Assembly (NCBI GenBank): GCA_905214105.1
Contig: CAJMKK010000002.1
Span: 62,001-126,000 of the forward strand
Direction: 5' to 3'
Length of the DNA: 64,000 nt
Source of the DNA: an uncultured bacterium
GTDB taxonomy: Bacteria; Actinomycetota; Coriobacteriia; Coriobacteriales; Coriobacteriaceae
In this document: positions 50,388 through 57,631 of the stretch, piece by piece
Position numbering within the stretch: position 1 is the first letter of the stretch
Layout: every line of letters starts with the position of its first letter
The notes under the pieces: generated by a model
What the model was told of the DNA's origin: nothing
Seen by the model: only the letters and a program-made list of their open reading frames with translations
Databases searched by the model: none
Translations under genes and position numbers: made by a program

Positions 50388-51101
50388 ATGACGGATTATC
50401 GCGTCGCGCGCCTGCTCGCAAAACTGGAGATCCCGCTGCTGCTGGCGGTGCCAGCCGTGATGGCTGCGGCGTTGCTGGCGGGCGTTGAGCAGGCGGCACT
50501 CGCCATGCTTGTCGTGGTGGCGCTGGTGCTTGCGCTGTTCTTTGCAGGCTACGAGGCGTCGCGACCGGGCCTGCGCCAGATTATGCCAACGCTGGTTCTG
50601 GCGGCGTTGGCCGCGGCGGGGCGCATCTTGTTTGGCCCCATTCCCGACTTTAAACCCGTGAGTGCCATCGCCATTATCGCGGGGGCGACGCTTGGCCGCC
50701 GCAATGGTTTTATGGTTGGCGCGCTGGCGGCGCTGAGCAGCAATTTCTTTTTTGGACAGGGCATGTGGACGCCGTGGCAGATGTATGCCTGGGGGCTCGT
50801 GGGATACGTTGGCGGTGCGCTGGCGCATGCCGGCGCTTTTGATCGCGCCGATGGCACCGTGCGTATGCCGGCGCTGCTGACCTACGGCTTTGCTTCGGGT
50901 TTGCTGTACGGCGTTGTGATCAACGCCTACGACATTATCGGTTTTGTTCAACCGCTCACGTGGGCGGGTGCCATGGCGCGTCTTGCCACGGCGGTGCCGT
51001 TCGATATCACGCACGGCCTTGCGACCTGCGTGTTTTTGGTCGCCCTGTACAAGCCTTGGTGTCGCCGCATCAACCGAGTCGTCGTGAAGTGCGGACTGTA
51101 G
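50388..51101 (+). CDS. ECF transporter S component (substrate unknown)
   Basis: 237 aa, about six hydrophobic segments. The central part PVSAIAIIAGATLGRRNGFM, ALAALSSNFFFGQGMWTPWQM and YVGGALAH fits ECF S subunits. It binds the vitamin or other small nutrient; which one cannot be decided from sequence, and no riboswitch was seen upstream. Starts 5 bases after the ATPase stop, weak ribosome site (GATGGG). T, A-A' and S together make a dedicated (group I) transporter. Confidence 0.82.
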   Translation: MTDYRVARLLAKLEIPLLLAVPAVMAAALLAGVEQAALAMLVVVALVLALFFAGYEASRPGLRQIMPTLVLAALAAAGRILFGPIPDFKPVSAIAIIAGATLGRRNGFMVGALAALSSNFFFGQGMWTPWQMYAWGLVGYVGGALAHAGAFDRADGTVRMPALLTYGFASGLLYGVVINAYDIIGFVQPLTWAGAMARLATAVPFDITHGLATCVFLVALYKPWCRRINRVVVKCGL

Positions 51102-51148
51102 GGCTGGTTGCGCCGGGGCGGGAATCAATACTGCCGAAGTGCCATTTT

Positions 51149-51300
51149 AAAACTATGCCGGTTTACGGGGCCAGATTGGCACAAGCAGACCATGCCGGCT
51201 ATTTTTGAAATAGAGCAAGCCGTTTACCTGCGGTTTTATTATTTCGGAATTGCGTATGGTTGGGGGTTCGCGATTCAGCCCCGTAAACCGGCATAGTTTT
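51149..51300. mobile_element. candidate MITE-like element with 23-bp terminal inverted repeats
   Basis: AAAACTATGCCGGTTTACGG... (51149-51171) is a perfect 23-bp inverted match to 51278-51300, and pairing continues outward for about five more bases with one G-T. A second inverted pair, GCCGGCTATTT (51194-51204) and AAATAGCCGGC (51304-51314), is offset. No open frame inside. It lies in the 535-base gap 51102-51636. No clear target-site duplication. Confidence 0.45.
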
Positions 51301-51313
51301 GAAATAGCCGGCT

Positions 51314-51630
51314 GATACGACGGGCATCGTGGCCCTCAGAGAGCCAAATTGATCCGTTTTCTTTCGCCTCCAGACGTTCCCAGGGAATCAGCTGAACCCG
51401 CCCGCCACGGAATCGGCCTATCTACTATGTTTGGCCCGACACCCCCAAACACAACCGCGTTTTATGAAAAACCGCAGGCTTTCTACCTGCGGTTTTCTTT
51501 TTGCGTTGTTCGCTGTGGTTGAGGGTGGTGGCTTAAACGTAGTAGATGGGCCAGTTTCGTGACAAGCGGGCCGCGTGGATGCCCTCGCGAGGTGAAAATG
51601 ATCCCTTTTCCTCCGTCCCCAGGGGATTAG
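51314..51630. repeat. degenerate direct repeat flanking an inverted repeat and terminator
   Basis: Two related 70-80-base segments (about 51314-51391 and 51560-51630) share TGATCC.TTTTC..CCTCC and CCCAGGGRATYAGYTG. Between them GGCCTATCTACTATGTTT (51415-51432) is inverted at 51535-51552 (16 of 18). Confidence 0.45.
51469..51502. terminator. Rho-independent terminator
   Basis: 10-bp stem AAACCGCAGG (51469-51478) / 51486-51495, loop CTTTCTA, followed by TCTTTTT on the plus strand and A-rich on the other side. Confidence 0.7.
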
Positions 51631-51636
51631 TTGGGG

Positions 51637-52455
51637 CTAGAGCTCTAGGGTGAGGGTGACGGGGCAGTGGTCACTGCCAAAGATGTCGCCGCGGATGCCG
51701 GTGTCGCGTACGTTGTCGGCGATTGCGTCGCTTACCAGGAAGTAGTCGATGCGCCAGCCGGCGTTGTTCTTGCGGGCATTAAAGCGATAGCTCCACCAGC
51801 TGTAGACGCCCTCGACGTCGGGGTTTGCCGCGCGCCAGGTATCGGTAAAACCGGCGTCGAGCAGCTCGGTAAACTTGCCGCGCTCTTCGTCCGAAAAGCC
51901 TGCGTTGCCGCGGTTGGACTTGGGGTTCTTAAGGTCGATCTCCTCGTGCGCCACGTTAAAGTCGCCGCAGGTCACGACGGGCTTGCCGCACTCGTGCTCA
52001 AGCGCGTTCAAAAAGCCGCGGTAGGCGTCGTCCCACGCCATGCGCACGTCGATGCGGGCGAGTTCATTTTGGGCGTTGGGCGTATAGACGTCGACAAACC
52101 AAAACTTGTCGAACTCGAGCGCGCAGACGCGGCCCTCGGTTACGGCTTGGGCGACGAGCTCGGCCGCCTCACCCTCGCCGGCGTAGGGTAGCAGCGCGTC
52201 GGCGTGCAGCACGCGCAGCGGTTCCTGGCGGCTAAAGACCGCAGTGCCCGAATAGCCTTTACGCTCGGCGTAGCTCCAGGTTTGGTGATAGCCGGGCAGG
52301 TCAATATCGACCTGGCCTTCTTGCAGCTTGGTCTCTTGCAGCGCCAGGATATCGACGTCGAGTTCTTGCGCGATCTGGATAAAGCTCGGGTCCTTTTTGA
52401 GCACGGCGCGCAGGCCGTTGACGTTCCACGAGGCGAAAGTGTAAGTCTGAGGCAT
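51637..52455 (-). CDS. xth: exodeoxyribonuclease III / AP endonuclease
   Basis: 272-aa EEP-fold nuclease for base-excision repair. Motifs: SWNVNGLRAVLKK, ILALQETKLQEGQVD (metal Glu), YTPNAQNELARIDVR, CGDFNVAHEEIDL (catalytic Asp/Asn), NAGWRIDYFLVS and the final GSDHCPVTL with catalytic His. Length is normal. Divergent from the sirtuin gene. GAAAGGAC precedes the ATG on the minus strand. Confidence 0.96.
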   Translation of the reverse strand: MPQTYTFASWNVNGLRAVLKKDPSFIQIAQELDVDILALQETKLQEGQVDIDLPGYHQTWSYAERKGYSGTAVFSRQEPLRVLHADALLPYAGEGEAAELVAQAVTEGRVCALEFDKFWFVDVYTPNAQNELARIDVRMAWDDAYRGFLNALEHECGKPVVTCGDFNVAHEEIDLKNPKSNRGNAGFSDEERGKFTELLDAGFTDTWRAANPDVEGVYSWWSYRFNARKNNAGWRIDYFLVSDAIADNVRDTGIRGDIFGSDHCPVTLTLEL

Positions 52456-52569
52456 GGTGTCCTTTCGACGGGGTTGGCAGGCTTAAGATTAGCGCAACAG
52501 GGGCGGGGTGGGCTCCGTGGGCGACGGCGCAATCGCAGCCGCCCCGACCAACATGGACGGAGGACAAAC

Positions 52570-53322
52570 ATGACGCAAGCGATAACAGATCCCAAGCAGG
52601 CCTCCACCGCGCTGGCGGAGCTGTTCAATACCCACGGGCGTGTGGTGTTCTTTGGCGGCGCTGGTGTTTCCACGGCAAGCGGCATTCCCGATTTCCGCAG
52701 CGTGGACGGCCTGTATCATCAGCAGTTTGCCTATCCGCCCGAGACTATGCTCTCGCATAGCTTTTACGAGACACATCCGGCGGAGTTCTTCGACTTTTAC
52801 CGAACCAAGATGATCGCGCTTAACGCTAAGCCCAACCGCTGCCACACCAAGCTGGCCGAGCTGGAGCGAGCTGGCAAGCTCGATGCCGTGGTGACGCAAA
52901 ACATCGACGGCTTGCATCAGATGGCGGGCTCGCAGCGCGTGTTTGAGTTGCACGGATCGGTCCATCGCAACATTTGCCAGTCGTGCGGCGCGGTCTATAG
53001 CGCCGAGTGGATTTGCTCGCGCGAGCACGAGGACGCCGCGGGCGTGCCCGTGTGCCCCGCGTGCGGTGGTCGCATCAAGCCCGATGTGGTGCTCTACGAA
53101 GAGCCGCTCGACGAGCGTGTGTTGACCGGTGCCGTTGCCGCCATCGCCGCGGCCGATGCCCTCATTGTGGGCGGGACCTCGCTCGTGGTGTATCCGGCGG
53201 CAGGCCTTACGCGTTACTTTACTGGCGATACGCTGGCCATTTGCAATTTGGCGCCTACCGATCAGGATGCAAATGCCGACCTGCTGATTTCTTGCGACAT
53301 CGCGGCCGCGTTTGCGTTCTAG
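52570..53322 (+). CDS. NAD-dependent protein deacylase, sirtuin family
   Basis: 250 aa. GGAGVSTASGIPDFRS (NAD site), TQNIDGLHQMAGS, catalytic His in ELHGSVHR, zinc Cys pairs CQSCG and CPACG, and VGGTSLVVYPAA. It removes acyl groups from lysines using NAD. Starts at 52570 with GGAGGA upstream; a longer frame from 52204 covers the xth promoter and is rejected. Next to folate and CoA genes without obvious functional link. Confidence 0.94.
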   Translation: MTQAITDPKQASTALAELFNTHGRVVFFGGAGVSTASGIPDFRSVDGLYHQQFAYPPETMLSHSFYETHPAEFFDFYRTKMIALNAKPNRCHTKLAELERAGKLDAVVTQNIDGLHQMAGSQRVFELHGSVHRNICQSCGAVYSAEWICSREHEDAAGVPVCPACGGRIKPDVVLYEEPLDERVLTGAVAAIAAADALIVGGTSLVVYPAAGLTRYFTGDTLAICNLAPTDQDANADLLISCDIAAAFAF

Positions 53323-53417
53323 CCCGTGTGCGCGGATACAATAGAAAGACTGAGTGCAAAGCGACCCCGCCGCCAGCTCCCCAAGCTCGGCGGCGTGGGC
53401 ATTTTAGGAGGATGTTC

Positions 53418-55151
53418 ATGGCGAACGACAGCAAGACATGGCGGTGCGGAAAGTACGAGCTCAGCTTTGATCGTCCGCGCATCATGGGCGTCCTCAATGT
53501 GACGCCCGATTCGTTTAGCGACGGCGGGGAGCACTTCGACCCGGATGCCGCCATCGAGTACGGCCTGGCGATGCTCGATGCCGGCGCCGACATCATCGAC
53601 GTGGGCGGCGAGTCCACGCGCCCCGGCTTTACCCCGGTCAACCCCGACGAGGAGGCGCGTCGCGTGCTGCCCGTCGTGCGCGCGCTCGCCAAAGAGGGCG
53701 CTATCGTCTCGATCGATACGCGTCATGTGGCGGTTGCCAAGGCGGCGGTGCGCTGCGGTGCTTCGATTGTCAACGATGTAACGGGCTTCACCGACCCCAA
53801 GATGGTCGAGTTCGTTAAGACGAGCACCTGCGGCGTTATCGTAATGCACGCCGGCGAGGTCGCCGCACCCGCCCGCACGCACGCGACGGTGCAGCTCGAT
53901 ACTTCGGCCGCGGCGTTTGTTGCCGAGAAGGCACGCGAAGCGGCCGCCGAGGCCGCGCGCGAGGCCGAGAAGCCCGCTCGTCGCCGTCGCGGCAAGTTGC
54001 TGGGCGAGTCCAAGGTTGAGACCAAGCTTCCGGGCGGTGTGGTACAGCCCTCGCTGCCGTTTGGCGAATCAGAGCCCACGCCCGAGCCTGTTGCCGAGTC
54101 AGAGACGCCGGCTACCGAGCAGGCTGCCCCTGCTGCCGTTGCGCCCGAGGCCGTGCCCGCAGCTACCGAAGTCGCACCAGAGCCCAGCGACCACCTGGCC
54201 GCCATGATGCGCCGCAGTGCCCGCCGTGAGGAAGCCTATGTGCCCACCTCGCAGCTCCGCCGCTTTACCCTGCCCGATTCGGCGCCCATCATGCGCCGCG
54301 TCATGGGCTTTCTGTCCGACCAGGCCCGCGCGCTCATCCATGCCGGCGTGTCGCGCGACCGCATCTGCATCGATCCCGGTCCGGGCTTTGGCAAGACGGC
54401 CAACGAGGATATCGTCATCCAGCGCGAGACCGCTAAGATGGCGTCGCTGGGCTATCCGCTCATGTGCGCCGTGTCGCGCAAGCGCTTTGTGGGCGCCGTC
54501 TCGGGCGTGACCGATGCCGCCGCGCGCGATGCCGCCACGTTTGGTGTGTGCCTGGGCGCCATCCAGGCCGGCGCCAACATCGTGCGCGTGCACGACGTTG
54601 CGGGCTTTGCGCAGTTCCTGAACGGTTACTGGGCCGTTGCCAAGCCGCAGCCGCGCCGCGCGTTTGTGGCCGTGGGTTCCAACCTGGGGCATCGCTGCGA
54701 CAACATCCGCGCCGCGCGCGACATGATTGCCGAGATCCCGCTCACCTGCGTGTCCAACTGCTCGCGCATCTACGAGAGCGAGCCGGCCTACGAGACGCGC
54801 CAGGACGCGTTTGCCAACGCCGTCATCGAGATCAAGACCGAGCTGGCTCCGCTGGTGCTGCTTGACGAGCTCATGAAGATCGAGGCCGAGCTGGGCCGCG
54901 ACCGTTCCAAGAAGGCCAAGGCAAACGGCCCGCGCACCATCGACCTGGACCTGCTGTGGATGGACGGCGAGACCCACGGCGGCAAAAAGCTGCGCCTGCC
55001 GCATCCACTGATCGGCGAGCGCGACTTTGTGCTGGTGCCGCTCGAGGATCTGATGCACGACCCGGCGCGGTTCTTCCGCTACAACGGCGTCGAGGTCAAG
55101 GAGCCCGAGGATCGCGTGGGCCATATCGTGGGTGAATTGGGGCGTATGTAG
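53418..55151 (+). CDS. folP-folK: dihydropteroate synthase / HPPK fusion with a large DHPS insertion
   Basis: 577 aa. DHPS part: MGVLNVTPDSFSDGGEHF, VGGESTRPGFTPV, VNDVTGF and VIVMHAGEV, then about 130 Ala/Glu/Pro-rich residues (about 150-285; REAAAEAAREAEKPARRRRG, PTPEPVAESETPATEQ), after which DHPS resumes with PIMRRVMGFLSDQARAL, ICIDPGPGFGKTANED and CAVSRKRFVG. HPPK part from about 415: AFVAVGSNLGHR, IYESEPAYETRQDAFANAV, GPRTIDLDLL, LPHPLIGERDFVLVPL. It performs two successive folate steps: pyrophosphorylation of hydroxymethyl-dihydropterin and its coupling to pABA. Start 53418 follows TTAGGAGG. Insertion lies in the loop after the MHM-type strand, near the active site. Confidence 0.93.
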   Translation: MANDSKTWRCGKYELSFDRPRIMGVLNVTPDSFSDGGEHFDPDAAIEYGLAMLDAGADIIDVGGESTRPGFTPVNPDEEARRVLPVVRALAKEGAIVSIDTRHVAVAKAAVRCGASIVNDVTGFTDPKMVEFVKTSTCGVIVMHAGEVAAPARTHATVQLDTSAAAFVAEKAREAAAEAAREAEKPARRRRGKLLGESKVETKLPGGVVQPSLPFGESEPTPEPVAESETPATEQAAPAAVAPEAVPAATEVAPEPSDHLAAMMRRSARREEAYVPTSQLRRFTLPDSAPIMRRVMGFLSDQARALIHAGVSRDRICIDPGPGFGKTANEDIVIQRETAKMASLGYPLMCAVSRKRFVGAVSGVTDAAARDAATFGVCLGAIQAGANIVRVHDVAGFAQFLNGYWAVAKPQPRRAFVAVGSNLGHRCDNIRAARDMIAEIPLTCVSNCSRIYESEPAYETRQDAFANAVIEIKTELAPLVLLDELMKIEAELGRDRSKKAKANGPRTIDLDLLWMDGETHGGKKLRLPHPLIGERDFVLVPLEDLMHDPARFFRYNGVEVKEPEDRVGHIVGELGRM

Positions 55152-55853
55152 ATGATCGAGATGAACGCTGTAGTCGCTGGCACTGAGCTCGACGCGGCGC
55201 GTGACGCGGGTCGCGAGGGCGTGTCCGCGGGCTGGTGCGCGTGGAGCGTGGGCGATGCTTCGCTGACGTTTTCGCTGGTCGTGCGTCCGGATGTGAACAT
55301 GCATGCCTTCCACGGCCTGCCGTTTGTGGCCGCGATGGGCATGATGGACGCGCTCGTGGGCACGGCTTCGACGCCGGGGTTGGGCCTTGCCGGCAAGGTG
55401 GGCATTGAGTGGCCGAGCAATATCGTGTGCGGTGCGCCTGCGTTTGAGACGTCGCTCGCGCGTGTTGCCGTGAACGGCGGTGCCGGTGCTGCGGGCATGT
55501 TCGGTGCCGTGACGGTTGATATTGAACGTGCGGCGCTGGGCGAGCTTGGCGTGGATATGGCCGACGAGGTGCTGGTCGAGGCATTGGCCACCGCCGTGCT
55601 GACCCGCGTGGACACCTGGGCGGTTGCCGCCAACACACCACAGGGCGCTGCCGGGCCGCTGGCTCCCGTGCTGGGCGAGTACTTCGACATGGTGCCGCTG
55701 CTCGGTCGCCAGGTTGCGGCGGTGTCGCCCAACGGCCTGCCACTCGCGGTGGGCGTGTTCGCGGGCCTGGACATCTGGTGCCGCGCGACCATCAAGACCG
55801 ACGCCGGCGAGCAGGAGTTTCCGCCCGAGGCCGTACGGATTCGCGGGCTGTAA
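55152..55853 (+). CDS. degenerate biotin-protein-ligase-like protein
   Basis: 233 aa. Layout follows BirA/BPL: DASLTFSLVVRPD strand, LPFVAAMGMMDAL helix, KVGIEWPSNIVCG in place of the usual KWPND segment, SLARVAVNGGAG, and a C-terminal SH3-like part (LLGRQVAAVSPNGLPLAVGVF). The biotinyl-AMP loop GRGRxGR is replaced by GREGVSAGW, and the KWPND lysine is Glu. It is thus probably not an active ligase. BPL genes often neighbour coaX, as here. Begins directly after the folP-folK stop; a start at 55161 is also possible. Confidence 0.6.
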   Translation: MIEMNAVVAGTELDAARDAGREGVSAGWCAWSVGDASLTFSLVVRPDVNMHAFHGLPFVAAMGMMDALVGTASTPGLGLAGKVGIEWPSNIVCGAPAFETSLARVAVNGGAGAAGMFGAVTVDIERAALGELGVDMADEVLVEALATAVLTRVDTWAVAANTPQGAAGPLAPVLGEYFDMVPLLGRQVAAVSPNGLPLAVGVFAGLDIWCRATIKTDAGEQEFPPEAVRIRGL

Positions 55854-55890
55854 CGAGAGACGTCCGCGCCCAAAGATAACGATGACAACA

Positions 55891-55922
55891 AGACCCTCCT
55901 CGGCCTGTGCCGGGGAGGGTCT
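55891..55922 (+). terminator. terminator hairpin
   Basis: 14-bp stem AGACCCTCCTCGGC (55891-55904) / 55909-55922, one mismatch, loop CTGT, followed by TTTG. Ends the folP-folK / BPL-like transcript. Confidence 0.75.
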
Positions 55923-55954
55923 TTGCACAACCCGAGAGAATGGCCGCGTTGGCG

Positions 55955-56079
55955 CTATTCCTCAAAACTGAAAAATTTTCGTTTTTGAGGAATAGGAAAC
56001 ATGCACGATATCTCTGCGCTGGGCGTATTCGAGGAGTCTCTATTCCTCAAAAACGAAAATTTTCAGTTTTGAGGAATAG
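55955..56079. repeat. pair of palindromes that are reverse complements of each other
   Basis: A 41-base palindrome (55955-55995) with 12-bp arms CTATTCCTCAAA and centre AAAATTTT is followed after 44 bases by a 40-base palindrome (56040-56079) equal to its reverse complement minus one base. The whole unit can fold as two hairpins or one long stem. Confidence 0.75.
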
Positions 56080-56136
56080 GCTTGGCGAACGTTTGCGGGG
56101 CTGTGACATCGGGCGTGCTCGACTTAAGCCCCTGCT

Positions 56137-56910
56137 CTATCCCAGCTCCTGCATGCGGCGGTAGATTTCGCAGATGCCCTTGATGGTGAGTTGGCCGTCT
56201 ACCACGTCGAAGGCATCGGTCGAATCGGCGACGATGCCGGCGAGACCGCCCGTGGCGATAACGGTGGCGTCCTCGCGGCCCAGCTCGCGTTTCATGCGCG
56301 CGACCAGGCCCTCGGCCATGGCGGCAGCACCCACCACGGCGCCGACCTTGATGCATTCCTCGGTATCGCGGCCGATGGCGTGCTCGGGCGCCTCGAGCGG
56401 CACGCTGGCGAGCTTGGCGGCGCGGGCGGCAAGCGCGTCCATGGAGATGCGGATGCCCGGCGCGATTGCTCCGCCAATGTAATAGCCGTCTTCGTCGATG
56501 ACGTCGATATTGGTCGCGGTGCCAAAGTCCACCACGATTGCCGGCGCGCCGTAGAAAGTCTCGGCCGCAACGGCGTTGGCGACGCGGTCGGCACCTACGG
56601 CCTGGGGGCGCGCCGCACGCAGCTTGGTCACGGCGGCCGTCTGCGGCCCAATGACGATGGCGTCCGCGGCAATGCGGTCGGCTACGGCGTGCCATTCGCG
56701 CGAGAGCTGCGGCACCACGCCGGCAAAGGCGATCGCGTCGACCGCATCGAGCGAAAGGCCGTACATCTTAAAGAAGCCCATCAGGCGCACGTGGATCTCG
56801 TCGGCGGTATAGGAGCGGTCGGTGGGCATGCGCCACGACTGCACCAGCTCGTCTCCGTCAAACAGGCCCATGGCCGTCTGCGTGTTTCCCATATCGATAG
56901 CGAGCAGCAT
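56137..56910 (-). CDS. coaX: type III pantothenate kinase
   Basis: 257 aa; first step of coenzyme A synthesis from pantothenate. ASKHA-fold motifs: LLAIDMGNTQTAMGLF, GADRVANAVAA, VVDFGTATNIDVID, GGAIAPGIRISMDAL, VIATGGLAG. I start at 56910 because GGGAG lies just before that ATG on the minus strand; ATG 56931 lacks such a site. The open frame extends to 57252 only because it reads antisense through tRNA-Met. Confidence 0.94.
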   Translation of the reverse strand: MLLAIDMGNTQTAMGLFDGDELVQSWRMPTDRSYTADEIHVRLMGFFKMYGLSLDAVDAIAFAGVVPQLSREWHAVADRIAADAIVIGPQTAAVTKLRAARPQAVGADRVANAVAAETFYGAPAIVVDFGTATNIDVIDEDGYYIGGAIAPGIRISMDALAARAAKLASVPLEAPEHAIGRDTEECIKVGAVVGAAAMAEGLVARMKRELGREDATVIATGGLAGIVADSTDAFDVVDGQLTIKGICEIYRRMQELG

Positions 56911-57106
56911 GTCTACTCCCAGTGTTGGCATAAAAGGACGCGCACCATTGTATACGTGCCGTCGACGGCGCTCGGCTGCGATTCGTTTACGGTGATAGGG
57001 GCTGAGAGGTTTAAATATGAAGGAATTATGCTCTACGAAATTTTCCTTGCCGTTTACCGAACTCCCACGTAATATTCTTTCTTGCGCACATGAGGCGCCC
57101 AGACAT

Positions 57107-57183
57107 TGCGGGGTGGAGCAGTCTGGTAGCTCGCCGGGCTCATAACCCGGAGGTCGTAGGTTCAAATCCTGCCCCCGCGACCA
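57107..57183 (+). tRNA. initiator tRNA-Met (CAT)
   Basis: 77 nt including encoded CCA. D-arm GAGCAGTCTGGTAGCTC, anticodon stem CCGGG/CCCGG (three G-C pairs, the initiator hallmark), anticodon CAT at 57141-57143, T-arm GTAGGTTCAAATCCTGC. Acceptor TGCGGGG / CCCCGCG gives U1-G72 instead of the usual C1-A72 mismatch. Confidence 0.95.
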
Positions 57184-57192
57184 AGAACTTGC

Positions 57193-57219
57193 AGCTCGTT
57201 GGCCTAGCCGGCGAGCTTT
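57193..57219 (+). terminator. terminator after tRNA-Met
   Basis: Stem AGCTCGTTGGC / GCCGGCGAGCT (two G-U) with short loop, followed by TTTTTT. Confidence 0.75.
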
Positions 57220-57272
57220 TTTGTTATTCCGAGACCGTGTTTTTCGGTCCAATTCTCAGCCTCTCAAACAAA

Positions 57273-57491
57273 ATCTCGATCTGTAACATCTAGACCCGAT
57301 TTGGGCGGCTAGGTGTTACAGATTGAGATGTTGAGTCCCCGCCTGGACGGTTTGTCTAAATCTGTAACACGAGGGATGGATTTTGCCGAGTTGTTGTTAC
57401 AGATTGAGATTTTCTAGCAGGCGGGTTTGGTTTGTCTCGATCTGTAACAGTTGCTCGGCAAAATAGGGTCTTACCGTTACAGATTGAGACA
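57273..57491. repeat. alternating-orientation repeat array, locus 3 (6 units)
   Basis: Unit TCTC(A/G)ATCTGTAACA at 57274 (+), 57314 (-), 57355 (+; TCTAAATC variant), 57395 (-), 57435 (+), 57475 (-; one change). Start-to-start 40, 41, 40, 40, 40, identical to locus 2. Loops of 25 nt. Lies in the 448-base gap 57184-57631 after tRNA-Met; the remainder of the gap shows only the tRNA terminator. Confidence 0.87.
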
Positions 57492-57631
57492 AACCCGCGG
57501 CCAGGCCCACCCCATCCACCAGCCCTTACCCGCTATCCGCCGATTTCCGTTGCGCCCTCGTGCCCCCATGCCATATCCTCGTTGTAACTACGCGGCAACA
57601 TCGCCGCCGCGCCTACAAGAGAGGAATGTCC

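Noticed and set aside
51149..51300. Insertion sequence
   Set aside because: Terminal inverted repeats exist but there is no transposase frame and no target duplication; kept only as a MITE-like candidate.
56911..57252. N-terminal extension of coaX containing RGQDLNLRPPGYEPGE
   Set aside because: This peptide is the classic antisense translation of a tRNA-Met gene; the true start is at 56910.
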